A stretch of 64,000 bases of DNA from Prorocentrum cordatum (taxonomy: Eukaryota > Sar > Dinophyceae > Prorocentrales > Prorocentraceae), in contig CAUYUJ010003547.1 in NCBI GenBank assembly GCA_963575745.1, forward strand, positions 432,001-496,000. Reading direction: 5' to 3'. Shown here piece by piece: positions 52,560 to 63,900 of the stretch. The first letter of the stretch is position 1. The number at the start of each line of letters is the position of its first letter. Both the position numbers and the translations under genes were made by a program. The notes under the pieces are model-generated. The model ran no database searches. It had not been told where the DNA came from and saw only the letters and a program-made list of their open reading frames with translations.

Positions 52560-54490
52560 CGTGGCGGAGCACGATCTTCTCTACACCGACGTCGCTGATT
52601 CATCGATGATGCGACGAGATTATTCGACCCCATCTACTCGGACCTCGTTTGGGCGGCCTCCGATTGACCGGTTGTGGCCTTGAGGCGGCAGTTCCACGGC
52701 CGCATTGGGTCAGGTCAGCGCACAGGCATCCCTGATAGCACTCGAGCAACTCTCCTGAACCCAACGTTGCCTCTTGTTCCCTGGCAAAGGCAGGGCGCCC
52801 AGAAGTAGTTATGAGCACCCTTCATGGACCCAAACCGATGCGGATCGGTAGATTCTCTACGGCAGGTTAGTGTCGCATTGACGTGGAGGCGACGCCAGCG
52901 CAGTCGTTCAAGGTCGATGGCTCCTGGTGGCCTGAACCATGCCAGCTTTGAAACGAGTTCCGCTGTTGGACTGGAGACCGCTCAAGATTGATGGATCTAC
53001 GGGGCGTCATTAGCCAACGTCCACGTCGACACGACAGGAAGAAGCCGTAGTGGTTTGTGTTTTTCTTTTTGGCCATTGGAGGGTGTCTGGTCGCTCCTGG
53101 ACTCCACCCACCTCGCCCCCATGCGCCCCCCTGCAGCCAAACAAGGCAGCAAGGATGCATTGCTTCGTCAGGGTTGCCAGTCAGTTCTGGTTGCCCGCTA
53201 CTCGGGATTTTCCCGCATGATTTCAGGACGACGACTTCAACGTGGACTTCCAAGGGTCTTCATCGCATCCTTACTGCCCGTATCTCGGCGGTGGATCATG
53301 AGGCCCTTGTTACATGCAATTGTTGATCCAGCTCTCGTGCGGCAGACCGCCGAGACCGCCGAAGGCGGATTGCTGACAATGGGTCCATAGCCGAGCGCGC
53401 AAGTGGAGATGAGTAGCCAGTGGTTCCCCGGGGTCTCTGGAGGTCTCTGCAGGCATCTGGAGGCCTGAGAAGGGTCCGGAAGTCTTGACCTTCCGCGGGA
53501 GACGTTGTTGCAGAGGCGTGCTTGCAATGCCGCCCTGCGGGCGCCTGCGGTCACATCCGCGATTGCCGAGTAAGGCAGTAATTCTGCCTGCTTGCAGGCT
53601 GGTCGCCTCCCCCACTTTTGCCCACGCGCTGCGGCGTCCTGGCTTGCCTGACCTGCCCTCCCCCCCGGACCCTTCCCAGGGCCCACCTCGATCCGATCGG
53701 CCCGGTTAGATGTCGGTTCCAGCCAGCTCGATCCTACTCGATTTCGATTATCCGACGATCCGATCCTCGATTCGATCGACCCGATTCGACGTCTATTGCA
53801 GCCAGCTCGATCCGACTCGATTTCGATTTTCCGACGAGCCGATCCGACTCGACGTATGTGCGTGGTGCCGTTCTGCATCCTGGTGACGCCGATCCGATTC
53901 GACCTCGACCGTGTGCCGATTCGGCGCGATCCGACGCGCTCCGGTCTGGTCCGATCTTTCGATTCGATGCTATTGGGACGGGGCCGAGACTAGGATAAAT
54001 CCGTTCCAGAGCGCTCCAGAACGCTCTGAGAACGCGACGGCGCCCGAGGCATCGTCCAGAGCCGCGAGTTCGCAGAGATACTCGATTGATCCTCACCCGA
54101 AGTTGTCCTCGTCCTGGCTTCATCTTAGCTGTCTGGTCTTGCTCCCCCTTCCTCGGTGGCGAGGCGTCGGGCAGCAACAGAGCCGCGGCGCAGCACAGCG
54201 AATCGCGCGCGGATCTTCCAGGGACGAGGGGGGCGGGGTAGTCGACGGATTTTCAAGGGATGTTCAAGAGAGGCGTATTATGCGAGATTCAAGGAGCTGG
54301 TAGTCGTGAGAACTGCGAGCATTTCGAGGCCGAGGCCCCGCCACGCCCCGCTCTGGGACGGCCAGCCGGCTGGCAGTGCGCGTCGTGTCTTGTCTGGAGG
54401 AGGGCGGGGCGGCCGCGAGCGCGCCGCACTTCGCGCGCGGTGCGGGCAGCCTCCGGCGCCAGCAGTCGAAGGAGAAGCAACGGCGCGGGC
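52560..54490 (+). other. Intergenic DNA with GATCCGA-rich repeats
   Basis: 53700-53860 has a diverged tandem duplication: GCAGCCAGCTCGATCC(T/G)ACT, CTCGATTTCGATT(A/T)TCCGAC. GATCCGA-rich wording continues to about 53990 and recurs at 17495-17560 and 57930-57990. A short match to the 3' end of the SINE-like repeat is at 53248-53280. No gene supported. Confidence 0.45.
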
Positions 54491-54492
54491 AC

Positions 54493-54625
54493 ATTTTTTG
54501 GGCGGTCCGCGCGCCTTTTCTTGGATCTGCGATGGGACCCCCTGGCGGCGCCTCCGGGGCCGCCCTTGGCGCGCTCCGCGCGCCAGATAGGGGGGTCCAG
54601 CCCGGATCCAGGTCAAAAGTTTGAG
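54493..54625 (+). repeat. MITE-like inverted-repeat element, copy 3
   Basis: Left GGGCGGTCCGCGCGCCTTTT then CTTGGATCTG; right CCCGGATCCAGGTCAAAAG. The internal CCTGGCGGCGCCTCC and GCGCTCCGCGCGCCAG match copy 2 at 35398-35539. It is the most diverged of the three. Confidence 0.6.
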
Positions 54626-56200
54626 TTTACGTGTGTACCGTTTTTTGTTCCTCTTAGCGTGCGTTGTGCGAAGTTTCCACAGGTTAGCGGGCGGCACCCC
54701 CCAGAGCGGATTGGAGAAGGCATTGGCCATGTGAAGGCGGGACCGCGGAGTCCGAGCCCAGCTGGGGTCGGCGGCGGAATCCGAACCCTGCCCTCGCCGA
54801 TCAACGGTTCAGGCCACTCGCTGATCGGGCAGCGGGGGTAGGATTCGGAGTTCGTCGAATACGTGGCGAGAGCCGAACCCTGTCCCTGGCTCACATTGGG
54901 AGAGTCGATGGTTGGCGGGGTAGGGTTCGCATGCCGCCACCCATCGAGGACACCTGAAGACTGCCTGAGCTCCAAGAGCTCTCGGCCCAGGCGGTCGATC
55001 ACGCAGCGCCCCGATTCTCGGGGGCGGCCAAGAGGGGTGTGACAACGAGCGGGGGGGGGATATCATGGCGGGGGCCGTGATATCTGCCCAGTTTTGATGG
55101 CGCCTCTTCTTATTTCAATACGTTCCTGGCCCCCTCCCCCCCCTTGGGCCAAGCACATGCCGCCGGCTATGAGTTGCGCCCCCCCCTCCTGGACGCCCCC
55201 CTCTTGGCCGCCCCCGATACCTCTGAGTTTTTGTGCTTATGGCACTGCTCGTTCCTCTAATTCTGCAGGCGGGGGGGCGGAGGGGCGGCCGCGGCGCGCA
55301 GGAGCAGAGGGCCCTCCTGTCCGCCGCGTTCCTGTTGCTGCTCTGGGCGGGGCTCGTCGTGACCCTCGCGCGGACGCGACGGGCGGACGCGAAGCCCTCC
55401 GCCCGTGGATGGGGAACCCTGAGATCCGACGTTCCACAAAGAATTCACGCTTCGCGTGTCCCCACCAGCCTCCCCCCCGGACGCTGGGGCCAGTGCCGGC
55501 AGACATCAGGCCGTCCCTTTCCCTGCGGCTGTCCCCCCGCAACAGGTGTTCGGGTCCACCACAGTGCAACCGTGGCCTCGGCACCCGTCGCTCTGCGCTG
55601 GTTCCGCTCGGGGGCCATGGTCCGTGATGCGGCGCTTGCTCGGACGGCACGTATCGCCGACTGGGGTCCCTCCGGATGCAGGATTCCGGTTGGCTTATTT
55701 GGATGTTCGCCCGCCTACGTGATGTGGTCACGCGATATCGTTCCTGACGACTGCGTGGTGTCATGGCTCCACATTCGGCAAACGCAGTGTCGTAGCCGAG
55801 GAGAAGTTCGTCGAGGGTGACGTCGTCGCAGTTGGGCATTGTCGAGCCCTTCGCCACTAGGGCCCGGTTGTTCTCGACTTCTGAGCGGCGGTTGAGCCCA
55901 GGTGCGTAGTTTGCAATTTTCGGCTGCTCGCTCGCTGCACGCGTTTGGCCGCGTCCCTGGCCGCTGTAATCTAGTTTGTTGCTCCTTGACATATTCCTGA
56001 TGGCGCGCGGTTCTCCCGCTTGCGCTTGCGAACAAAACGCGCGTCCCCACCAACCCATCCCAGACGCTCCAACGACCCGCGCCCCCCCCCACCCCTCCAA
56101 CCCCAGGGGGAGGCGGTAGGGGGAGGGTCAGGGCGCCCACCCACCCGCAAGCCGTTCAGTTCACTCCGACCCGCCCTCCTTGCGCATACGTAGTACCTGA
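54626..56200 (+). other. Unassigned sequence; possible small membrane-segment exon
   Basis: 55233-55400 reads EQRALLSAAFLLLLWAGLVV then TLARTRRADAK, a single hydrophobic stretch followed by basic residues, after a TTCTGCAG acceptor-like site at 55258-55265. It could be an exon with one membrane segment, but there is no support beyond hydrophobicity. Two inverted GGGTTCG-containing segments lie at about 54767-54800 (minus) and 54925-54960 (plus). The rest is unrecognised. Confidence 0.25.
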
Positions 56201-58280
56201 GGCTGAGAATGTTCAGCGGTCGTCCTTGGATGGGCAGCTACTGGGGGGCAAAGCCGACCCCGGGTGCGCGACGTTTGGGCGAAGTGCGCCACGCGCTCCA
56301 GGCCCCCTTGGGGCCCGAACGTGCCAGGCACGCCTGGTGCGCCAGCTCCGAGTGCGCCCAGTGCGCCGCGCACTCCAGCCGCGCCAGGCGCGCCGCGTTC
56401 GGGGCACGCGCAAAGTGCGTCAGGTGCGCTTGCGCACGTGACAGCGCACATCGGGAAATATGTCGGCCCCCGCTATCCTTGTGGAAAACCGATGCCCATC
56501 ATTGTTAGTTGGGCCTGCACACGCGCGCCGCCACCCCCGCCGCCCTTGCCAAAAACCATTCGACAGTGATCGCAGGATGGCCGCGCACTATCCAGATTTA
56601 GCTGCGAGGTGCCTGTTGTTTTGGTTGTATCAGGGATGGTACCCTTGCGCACAGCAGGGAATATGCTGACACCCCCGCCGTCCTTGCCAAAAACAATACG
56701 AAGTGTTCGCGGGTCTCACGAACAGGACTCATGAGTTTTGGCCCGAACGGATGGTGCCTGGTTGGTCCCCAGTCGCCTGGGGAGGGGGTGTTTTTTTAAC
56801 AAGGAGCAGTAATCGCCCCCCCCCCCGAAGGGGAAAAAAGGAAGTTGACAGAGGGGTCTTTCTAAACCACTCACGCCCAGAGGGCTGGTGGGATTGGAGC
56901 GGGCGGTTTTTGGCCGTTTTCGGCCTCTGGGGGCCTTCGCTGGCCTTCGGGAGCGTCAAAAAACGACCCGGGATGCAAAATTGGTGGCTGGGGCCCACGC
57001 GTCGAAAAAATCGAGCAGCTGGACGTTTGAGCTCTGTACCACGAGTCATCAGGGTTGGAGGTGGTCTAGCTCCTTGTTCGTGCCTCGGGGGCCCAAGCCG
57101 GAGTGGCCCGGGACCGGAGTTACCCCGGATCTCTCGGGCGTCCAGGAGGGGGTTCTGAAGACGGGGTCTTTTGGTGGAGCAGCGACAGGGAGGGGGGGCT
57201 GGCCCTGGGTTTGGGGGGAAGCATCGGCCCCTAATCGTTCATTCATCACGAACCGCGCGTGTTGTTTCGCCATGGAGTGCCGATCGCCCGTTTATCGGCG
57301 ATGCATCGCCGATTCCACGGCGATGTTTCCTCCCCTGCGCCAGTGCCCCCCCCTGTCGTTCCCCCACAATCCCAAACCTTGGGCTTTCCCCAGGACCAGT
57401 TCTTGCCTCGGAGCGGCGGAAGAAGATCCAGATCCCATCTCCATGGGTAGGCGAAAGCAGAGCGGGACAAAGAACCGTCCTGGGGAAACGGGTGTTCAGA
57501 ACTCCGAGTCGGAGCCCCCGAATTGAGGGGCCGACCGTCTTGGCATTCCTACGGCTCTCTAGCCGAAGCCCTACACGCCGCCACGCCGGTCCCGGGCAGG
57601 CTGTGCTGCCCGGCGGAAGGGGACAAAGAGGGGCCCCTCTTTTCTAGGATCCGCTCCCTTCGTGCTCATACCGTCTGGCGGGGAGGGCGAAAGTCTTGTG
57701 TGGGGGGGAGGGGGGCTGTGGCCTTCGACTGGGCCGCGGGCCGCGAACCTGCTTCAAGCCTGGTGCGGTCCGCGGGCCGAGACTTTCTCCTGCCCTTTGG
57801 CGCCCCCGGCCCGCTTGGACCGCCCATCCCTGGCAGGATGGTGCGGTTGGTTCGTGTCATGTCGACGCGGCGGCGATCCCCACGCGGGCGTTCAAGGTTG
57901 AAGGCCGCCAAGGCCGCCGGTGGCCCAGAATCGGTCGATATCGAACGATCGGCTATCGGAAATCCGCGATCGTTCAAGTTGAAACGATCCACGCGGAGCC
58001 AGAAGACAACGCGCAAGTCGTCACGACACGAACCTGCTCCTGGAGGGGGTTGCTCGGTGTGTTCACGCGTAATACAGAATAACCACTGCTGGCCGCCCGG
58101 TTGCTCCAATTCCATTTATTTGCTTCATTCGTCCACACCCTCTCCACCTCGCCCTGCGATGGGCATAGTTCAGTTTGCACCACGCTCAGAGTTTTCGCAC
58201 AGGACACACCATGTAGCTCTGAGGTTCGTCTGGCACGCAGGGGCTGGACCCACCCTCGTGAGGCGTGCGCGATGTTGCTG
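56201..58280 (+). other. Intergenic DNA, nothing recognised
   Basis: 56280-56440 has a GTGCGCCAG-rich run whose minus strand reads as a short Gly-x-y repeat. Palindrome at 57294-57313. Runs of C or G near 56820 and 57700. Frames such as 56703-57158 and 57523-58302 show no motif. Confidence 0.4.
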
Positions 58281-58285
58281 CTTTT

Positions 58286-58385
58286 GCTGGCGCTGCTGCT
58301 GATGAGGATGCTGATGGTGATGATGGTGATGCTGATGACAGTGATGGTGATGGTGATGACGGTGATGGTGATGAGGATGGTGAAG
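58286..58385 (+). repeat. GATG/GATGGT microsatellite
   Basis: Interrupted (GATGAT)n and (GATGGT)n. A larger GAT block follows at 59090-59460 with interruptions (GATCCATTGTGATATCGGTA at about 59261). Both give Asp- or Met-rich translations that are not genes. Confidence 0.9.
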
Positions 58386-58823
58386 TCATTAGTAACACTC
58401 CCTTCGCCCATTTCTGCAACCCTCCATTTTTTCCCCTTGCGCATTGTTGGTACGGCATGGGTCATGCAAGGGGGGACTATCCGCAAGTGTGTATGGTTAC
58501 TCGAGCAAAAGCGCGCGCCGGCCAGCCGGGCGGGCAGACCATGCGCGTGCACACGTATTAAGCAGTGGCGACGCGTCTTGGTGTGTGTATAGTCCTACCA
58601 AACAATGGTCTAAGAACGTTTTGAGAGTTCCACGAAATGTTCTTAAAACGCTTCTGGCTGGGACTGTTTTGTTTTATCACATCGTGCTTCTGTTATCGGA
58701 GGTTGGGGGTGAGATCGAAGTTGAACGGAGAGCCCCCCTACTGGGAAATTGATTTCGGTTTCGTGTTCGTGCGTGCCGTGCGGGCGAGGCGAAGCTGCGT
58801 GGGCGGGCGAGAGAAAGTCTCCT

Positions 58824-59085
58824 GTGGCTGAGGCGCGGCCGGACGAAATGATTCCCTTCCGGGCGTCCGGGGCGGCGCGGTGTCCCGCCGGTGTCCCGCT
58901 GGTGTCCCGTGTGGCTGAGGCGCGGCCGGACGAAATGATTCCCTTCCGGGCGGCCGGGGCCCCGCGGTGTCCCGCCGGTGTCCCGCTGGTGTCCCGTGTG
59001 GCTGAGGCGCGGCCGGACGAAATGATTCCCTTCCGAGCGGCCGGGGCTTCGCGGTGTCCCGCCGGTGTCCCGTCCGTGTCCCGTC
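58824..59085 (+). repeat. 87-bp tandem repeat, three copies
   Basis: Units begin GTGGCTGAGGCGCGGCCGGA at 58824, 58911 and 58998, period exactly 87 bp, with GACGAAATGATTCCCTTCC and GTGTCCCGC(C/T)GGT inside. Because 87 is divisible by three, one plus-strand frame repeats 29 residues (VAEARPDEMIPFRA...). That frame then enters the GAT microsatellite, so coding is doubtful. Confidence 0.9.
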
Positions 59086-59192
59086 GGTGTCCCGATGATG
59101 ATGTTGATGCTGATTATGATGATGATTCTGATGATGATGGTGATGATGATGATGGTGGTAATGATGATGATGATGATGATGTTGATGATGGC

Positions 59193-59229
<37 letters not shown>

Positions 59230-59485
59230 TTGATGATGATGATGATGACGTCGATTGCGAGATCCATTGTGATATCGGTAGTGAGACCGAATGTGAGATC
59301 GATTGTGCGATGCTGATAGTGATGATGGCCTTCATGGTGCTGATGTTTGTGACTTTGATGACGACATTGATGATGATGATGATGATGATGATGCTGATGC
59401 TGATGCTGATGATCATGATGAATACGTTGATGCTGATGCTGATGATGATGCTGATGACCACCGTCATTTATCGTACCATTCACGG

Positions 59486-59498
59486 ATTTTGGCTCAAG
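59486..59498 (+). other. Possible relict of the dinoflagellate spliced leader
   Basis: ATTTTGGCTCAAG equals the last 13 nt of the conserved 22-nt spliced leader; the preceding bases (CACGG) do not match. Followed by GTTTCTG. Such relicts mark genes that were re-integrated from trans-spliced mRNA. No gene is evident downstream, so it could be chance or a decayed retrocopy. Confidence 0.35.
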
Positions 59499-60925
59499 GT
59501 TTCTGTTGCACTCGACACGCGGGGTTCCCCCCCAACGCGCCCACTTCGTGGCCAAATGGCGCCGTTAGCTGCCGTTGCGCAAGTTGGGCAGGTTCCCAGG
59601 GGGAGTGCCGAATGGTACCAAGGCGCCAAAGAGCGAAGGGTGACGTAAACAACTCGACACCAACGCTCCCAAGAGCGAGCGGCAACGCAACTATCTCCAC
59701 TGGCATTGTCACAACAACATTCACCACTGTTGCCCATTGCTGGTCCCCTCCCCCCCCAACCTCCTTATCACCCGCAGGGTGGTCGTATAGGTAGGAACAT
59801 TGTTTTTGTTATATGGCGCCGTGCATTCATGACACCGAGCATCCAAAACCTCGTGTTTCCAAGACCCCGTGCATCAAGGGCCCCGCGCACTCGGCCCCCC
59901 TATTCCCTCGTGCATCCAGGACTTCGCGCGTTCAGGGGCACGCGCGATGATTGATCGTGCATCCAAGACTTCGCGCATCCAAGGGCACTCGCGCACTCGG
60001 GGCCTGGTGTATCCAGGGGGCCGCCCAGGGTTGAGGAGGGGCATGCGCCCATGGAGGTCGCACGTCCAAAACCTATCATGAGAAAGCGCTCCCGTGTTCC
60101 GACATTCGGTGTACCTGCGAGCTCATTCGCGTGTGATGTTGAGAACAACAGGCGCGCAACGAGCGCAAGAGTGTCCGGGCATTCAAGCCCTCCCGAGTTT
60201 GTGGCAGTTTTCCTCGTACGCTTTGTTGTTGTATTTCATTGGCTCATGCGTCTGACGGTTGCGAGTCGGTTTCTATATGCGCCGATTGTCATGACATGCG
60301 CGCTGGGTCCGATCCGCAACTTGCAGATAAAAGCAACACGCACGACACGTCCTTGACATGCTGAATCACGAACGTTTCGTGTTGAAACACCCTGGGGCCC
60401 CGAGTCGGTCCCTTTTCTGTGTGCACCCCCGCTTGGACCTCGGTTCGGGTTCCTCGTTGGCAACAGTCGCGCGCTGGCGGCGTCGCCTCCGTTCTCGTAA
60501 TGGGACGCGCGCCACATTCTGGCCTGTGCAGTACACGGCACCTTGCGTACAGAAGGGAACATCGTCCTCCGTCATCCCTTCGTCGCCACCCGTCGCACTT
60601 GGCCCACGGCGCAGGCAAGGCGCAGAGTCAGGATGCTTACCTTTCCAAAGGGCACCCCTGTTGCATCCTGCGCTTTCCGTTCCGAAGCTGGGGAGCTGGA
60701 TAAACGACAGATACCATGCCGCCAAGGCCTTTGCATCCTTACGGCCCTCTGTAGGGGCGGGCCAGGATGGGGGCGCAGCAGGGCAGGGAAGACACGGGAG
60801 GCAACGCTCCGAGGAGCGGCCGCAGGGGGAGGAGGAGGACGGAGGAGGGGCCCGCAGGCGTCTCGGCTCACTGAAACTTAGCGGGCCCGCAGGGACGACA
60901 CTGCCGTCAGCGGGCCTCCGCGGCG
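59499..60925 (+). other. Intergenic DNA upstream of the kinase gene
   Basis: 59810-60070 contains degenerate units of CGTGCATCCA(A/G)GAC and CGCGCATCCAAGGGC. 60722-60750 matches the 3' end of the SINE-like repeat (CCAAGGCCTTTGCATCCTTA). 60825-60860 is GA-rich. No promoter motif can be identified. Confidence 0.45.
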
Positions 60926-63900
60926 ATGGCTGCCTCGGGCGGCAGCGGTCGCGACAGGAACAAGGTTTTCTTCTATAAGTGGGGCTGTTACCTGCAGGGT
61001 GACGGGTCGAACAACGACAAGATCAACAAGAAGCTGAGGGAGACCTGCAGCAATAGCATGACCAGGGTGGCAAAAGGGGCCCCGGCCGCAAAAGTGACGC
61101 TGGAGAAGGTAACGAAGAACAAATGCGCGTTGGCGTGGCCAAAGCCAGTTTCGTATGAGACCTGCACGCGGCTCCTCAAGATTGCGCTGGGCGCCAACTG
61201 GAAAGACTATGTGAGCAAGCCTGCGGGGGTGCCGCGCTGGCCAGCTGTCGCGACAGAAGATGACGCGCTGGGGAGGGAAGGAGCCTAACCGACACGAGAG
61301 CCACGACGAGGGTCGTGTGTCGCGCTGAAGCTCGACGCGGTCGGGCACGCGTACAAACAAAGCGGGCAAGTGCGCGGACCTGCCGCTCGTGCAGTGGGAG
61401 GGGAGGGCTCTTTCGGCTACTTGGGCGCGCGACAGGGCGACGACTGGCCTTGCGATCAAGATGCTGCGGGACGACCCCAGCGATGCGCAGAAGGGGTGCA
61501 ATGCGGATGCCGTCGGAGGGGCTCTGGATGAGGTCACGCGCCGCGGCGCTGTGGGCACGCACCCGCGTCTCGTTCGCTTACTCGACGTGGGCCTTTTTTC
61601 AGGAGGTTGCGCCCAGGAACTGCAACAGTCCCGAAGAAAGCACACCGAGAACTGCAACAGTCAGTACCAAGGATAGTCCTGAACAGCGTTCTCGAAGGGC
61701 TCCAGTACATGCACGACAGGGGCCTCATTCACTGCGACATCAAGCCCGCGAACATCCTGATGCGAGGATCGCCGCAGACGCGCGGCTGCTTCGAGAAGCA
61801 GGCACTTGTATCACGTGAGCTTGGCGAATGGGATCCCGTCGCGCCGTGCCCAAAGAGCAAGCTGCAGTTCGACTGGCAGATCCCGAGTTCCTTCGAGGCG
61901 CTCGTCGTCGACGTCGTCGTCGCCGTCGTCGTCGCCGTCGTCGTCGTCCTCCTCCTCCTCGTCCTCCTCGTCCTCGTCGTCCTCGCCGTCCTCGTCGTCC
62001 TCGTCGTCCTCGTCGTCGTCCTCCTCGTCCTCGTCGTCGTCGTCCTCGTCGTCCTCGTCATCCTCGTCATCCTCGTCGTCCTCGTCGTCGTCCTCCTCGT
62101 CCTCGTCGTCGTCGTCCTCGTCGTCCTCGTCATCATCGTCATCCTCGTCATCCTCGTCGTCGTCGTCGTCATCCTCGTCATCATCGTCGTTCCTTCGACT
62201 AAGATCCCGAGTTGTCAGGGCTCACATGGAGCTCTAACATAGTATGTTAGAGCTCCCAGGGAGCTCTAACATGCATGTTAGAGCTCCCAGGGAGCTCTAA
62301 CATAGCATGTGAGAGCTCCGATGGAGCTCTAACATAGCGTGTTAGAGCTCCCATGGAGCTCTAACATAGCATGTTAGAGCTCCGACGACGCCCTCATATA
62401 CGAGGTCAGAGCTCAGCTTATCTCACTAGCCTTCATGTTAGGTCTCACACCGAGTTCTAACAAGGGAGGTTCCACCCTTCCCCCGAGATGCCGTCGTCGT
62501 GCCCTCTATCCCGCCCTTCCCTCCAGGGGGAGCTCAGTCGCCGTCGCTCCCCTCTCCTCCATCCGCCCCTCTCCGCAGGTGGTGCTCGGCGACCTCGGCT
62601 GTGTGGAGATGGCGGATCCCCACGGCAGGTTGAAGAAGAAACTGCGCTACAGCCCGACCTGCGATGACCTCGGAGCACGCACGCCCGCTTACAGAGCGGT
62701 AGACGTTTTCTTGGGGAACCAGCGCTACTCAGAGGACCTGGACATGTGGTCCATCGGGTGCCTGATGGCGGAGTTGTACACGCGCAAGGTGTTGTTCCAA
62801 CCAGAGCCTTGCGGCGCGCTCGGGCATCCAGGGGGGCACCCGAAAGACTTCGTGGTTTTCTGCAGGGGGGTCTTGGGGATCCCAGGCAAGGAGCCAGGGT
62901 CGGGAGACTTCTACAATTACGAGGCCAGGAACCCGCCCCGTGGCTGGACAACCTGCCTTTCTTTGAGAAGTGGTTCAAGCGGTCGGGCGAGGATTGGCTA
63001 AAGGCTGAAACAGCGAAGGCACTCGACGGCCGAGGGCGCTGGCCCGTTGACGAACTTGCAGACTGCCCCCCGGACTTGTTGAAGGCCGCCGAGACCTGCC
63101 TGCTTTGGCACCCTGGCGCCAGAGCGACAATCAGTCGTCTAAGGGCTTGTCGCTTCCTGCAGCCGGCTGGCGCGCAGCTCGTCGTGCGCATCTCCATGGC
63201 GCAGGGAAAAAACGGCACGGGCGCGATAGCGGAGGCGGAGCTGGACCCAGACTTGCTCCGCTTCTTGCAGAGAGACCCGCGCTGGCAGAACTTGGCCGAG
63301 GAGCGCCTGGACACGGGGGCAACCGTCTCCAAATGCGTCCGAGGCGACGAGGCGGCAAAGGGCTTGAAAACAGAGGTCGCAGGCATCATGGACGACGAAA
63401 GCCCCCCGAAGTGCCGCAGCCTCAACAAGGGCGGGAATTTGCAGATCACCCCCTCGCCCCACATGGCCGCCTTCGTGCGAGCGCTGCGGAAGAAGATGCG
63501 CCCGCGGCTGCAACAGCTGGGAGACAAAATGCGCGAGGCCGTCAAAGCCGACGGCATGCCACCTGTCATCGTCGAGCAGAACGGAAAGCCTATCATGACA
63601 GAGCACTTCGCCGACAACGCGTTCGCGTACGCATCGATCCAGCTCATGCAACCAGGCGCGCGGGACGATGGTTGGCACACTGATGGCGGATGCTCCCTGT
63701 TGCACGCGGCCGTGACGATTTTCGGGGCGCGCTTCGTGCAAGTGAGGATCCCAGGGGTCATGGGAGCACATGATGGGGCGTCACCCTCGAGCACGGCATC
63801 CTGCGGAAGGGTCGTCACCCTCGAGCAAAAGCCTGGGTCATTCTACATGGGCACCCTGTCCTCCCTCGAGCACAACGTGCACCACCACGCCTCCGCGGAC

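Noticed and set aside
56320-56420. Collagen-like Gly-x-y stretch on the minus strand
   Set aside because: About ten triplets with a phase break, arising from a GTGCGCCAG-rich run. No exon signals or homologous context.
61729-62242. Poly-Ser, poly-Val/Leu and poly-Arg/Thr frames
   Set aside because: Products of the CTCGTC tract within the intron between kinase exons 3 and 4.
62228-62383. CRISPR-like array
   Set aside because: Units are tandem palindromes with 2-3-bp gaps, not repeats separated by distinct spacers, and the context is a eukaryotic intron.
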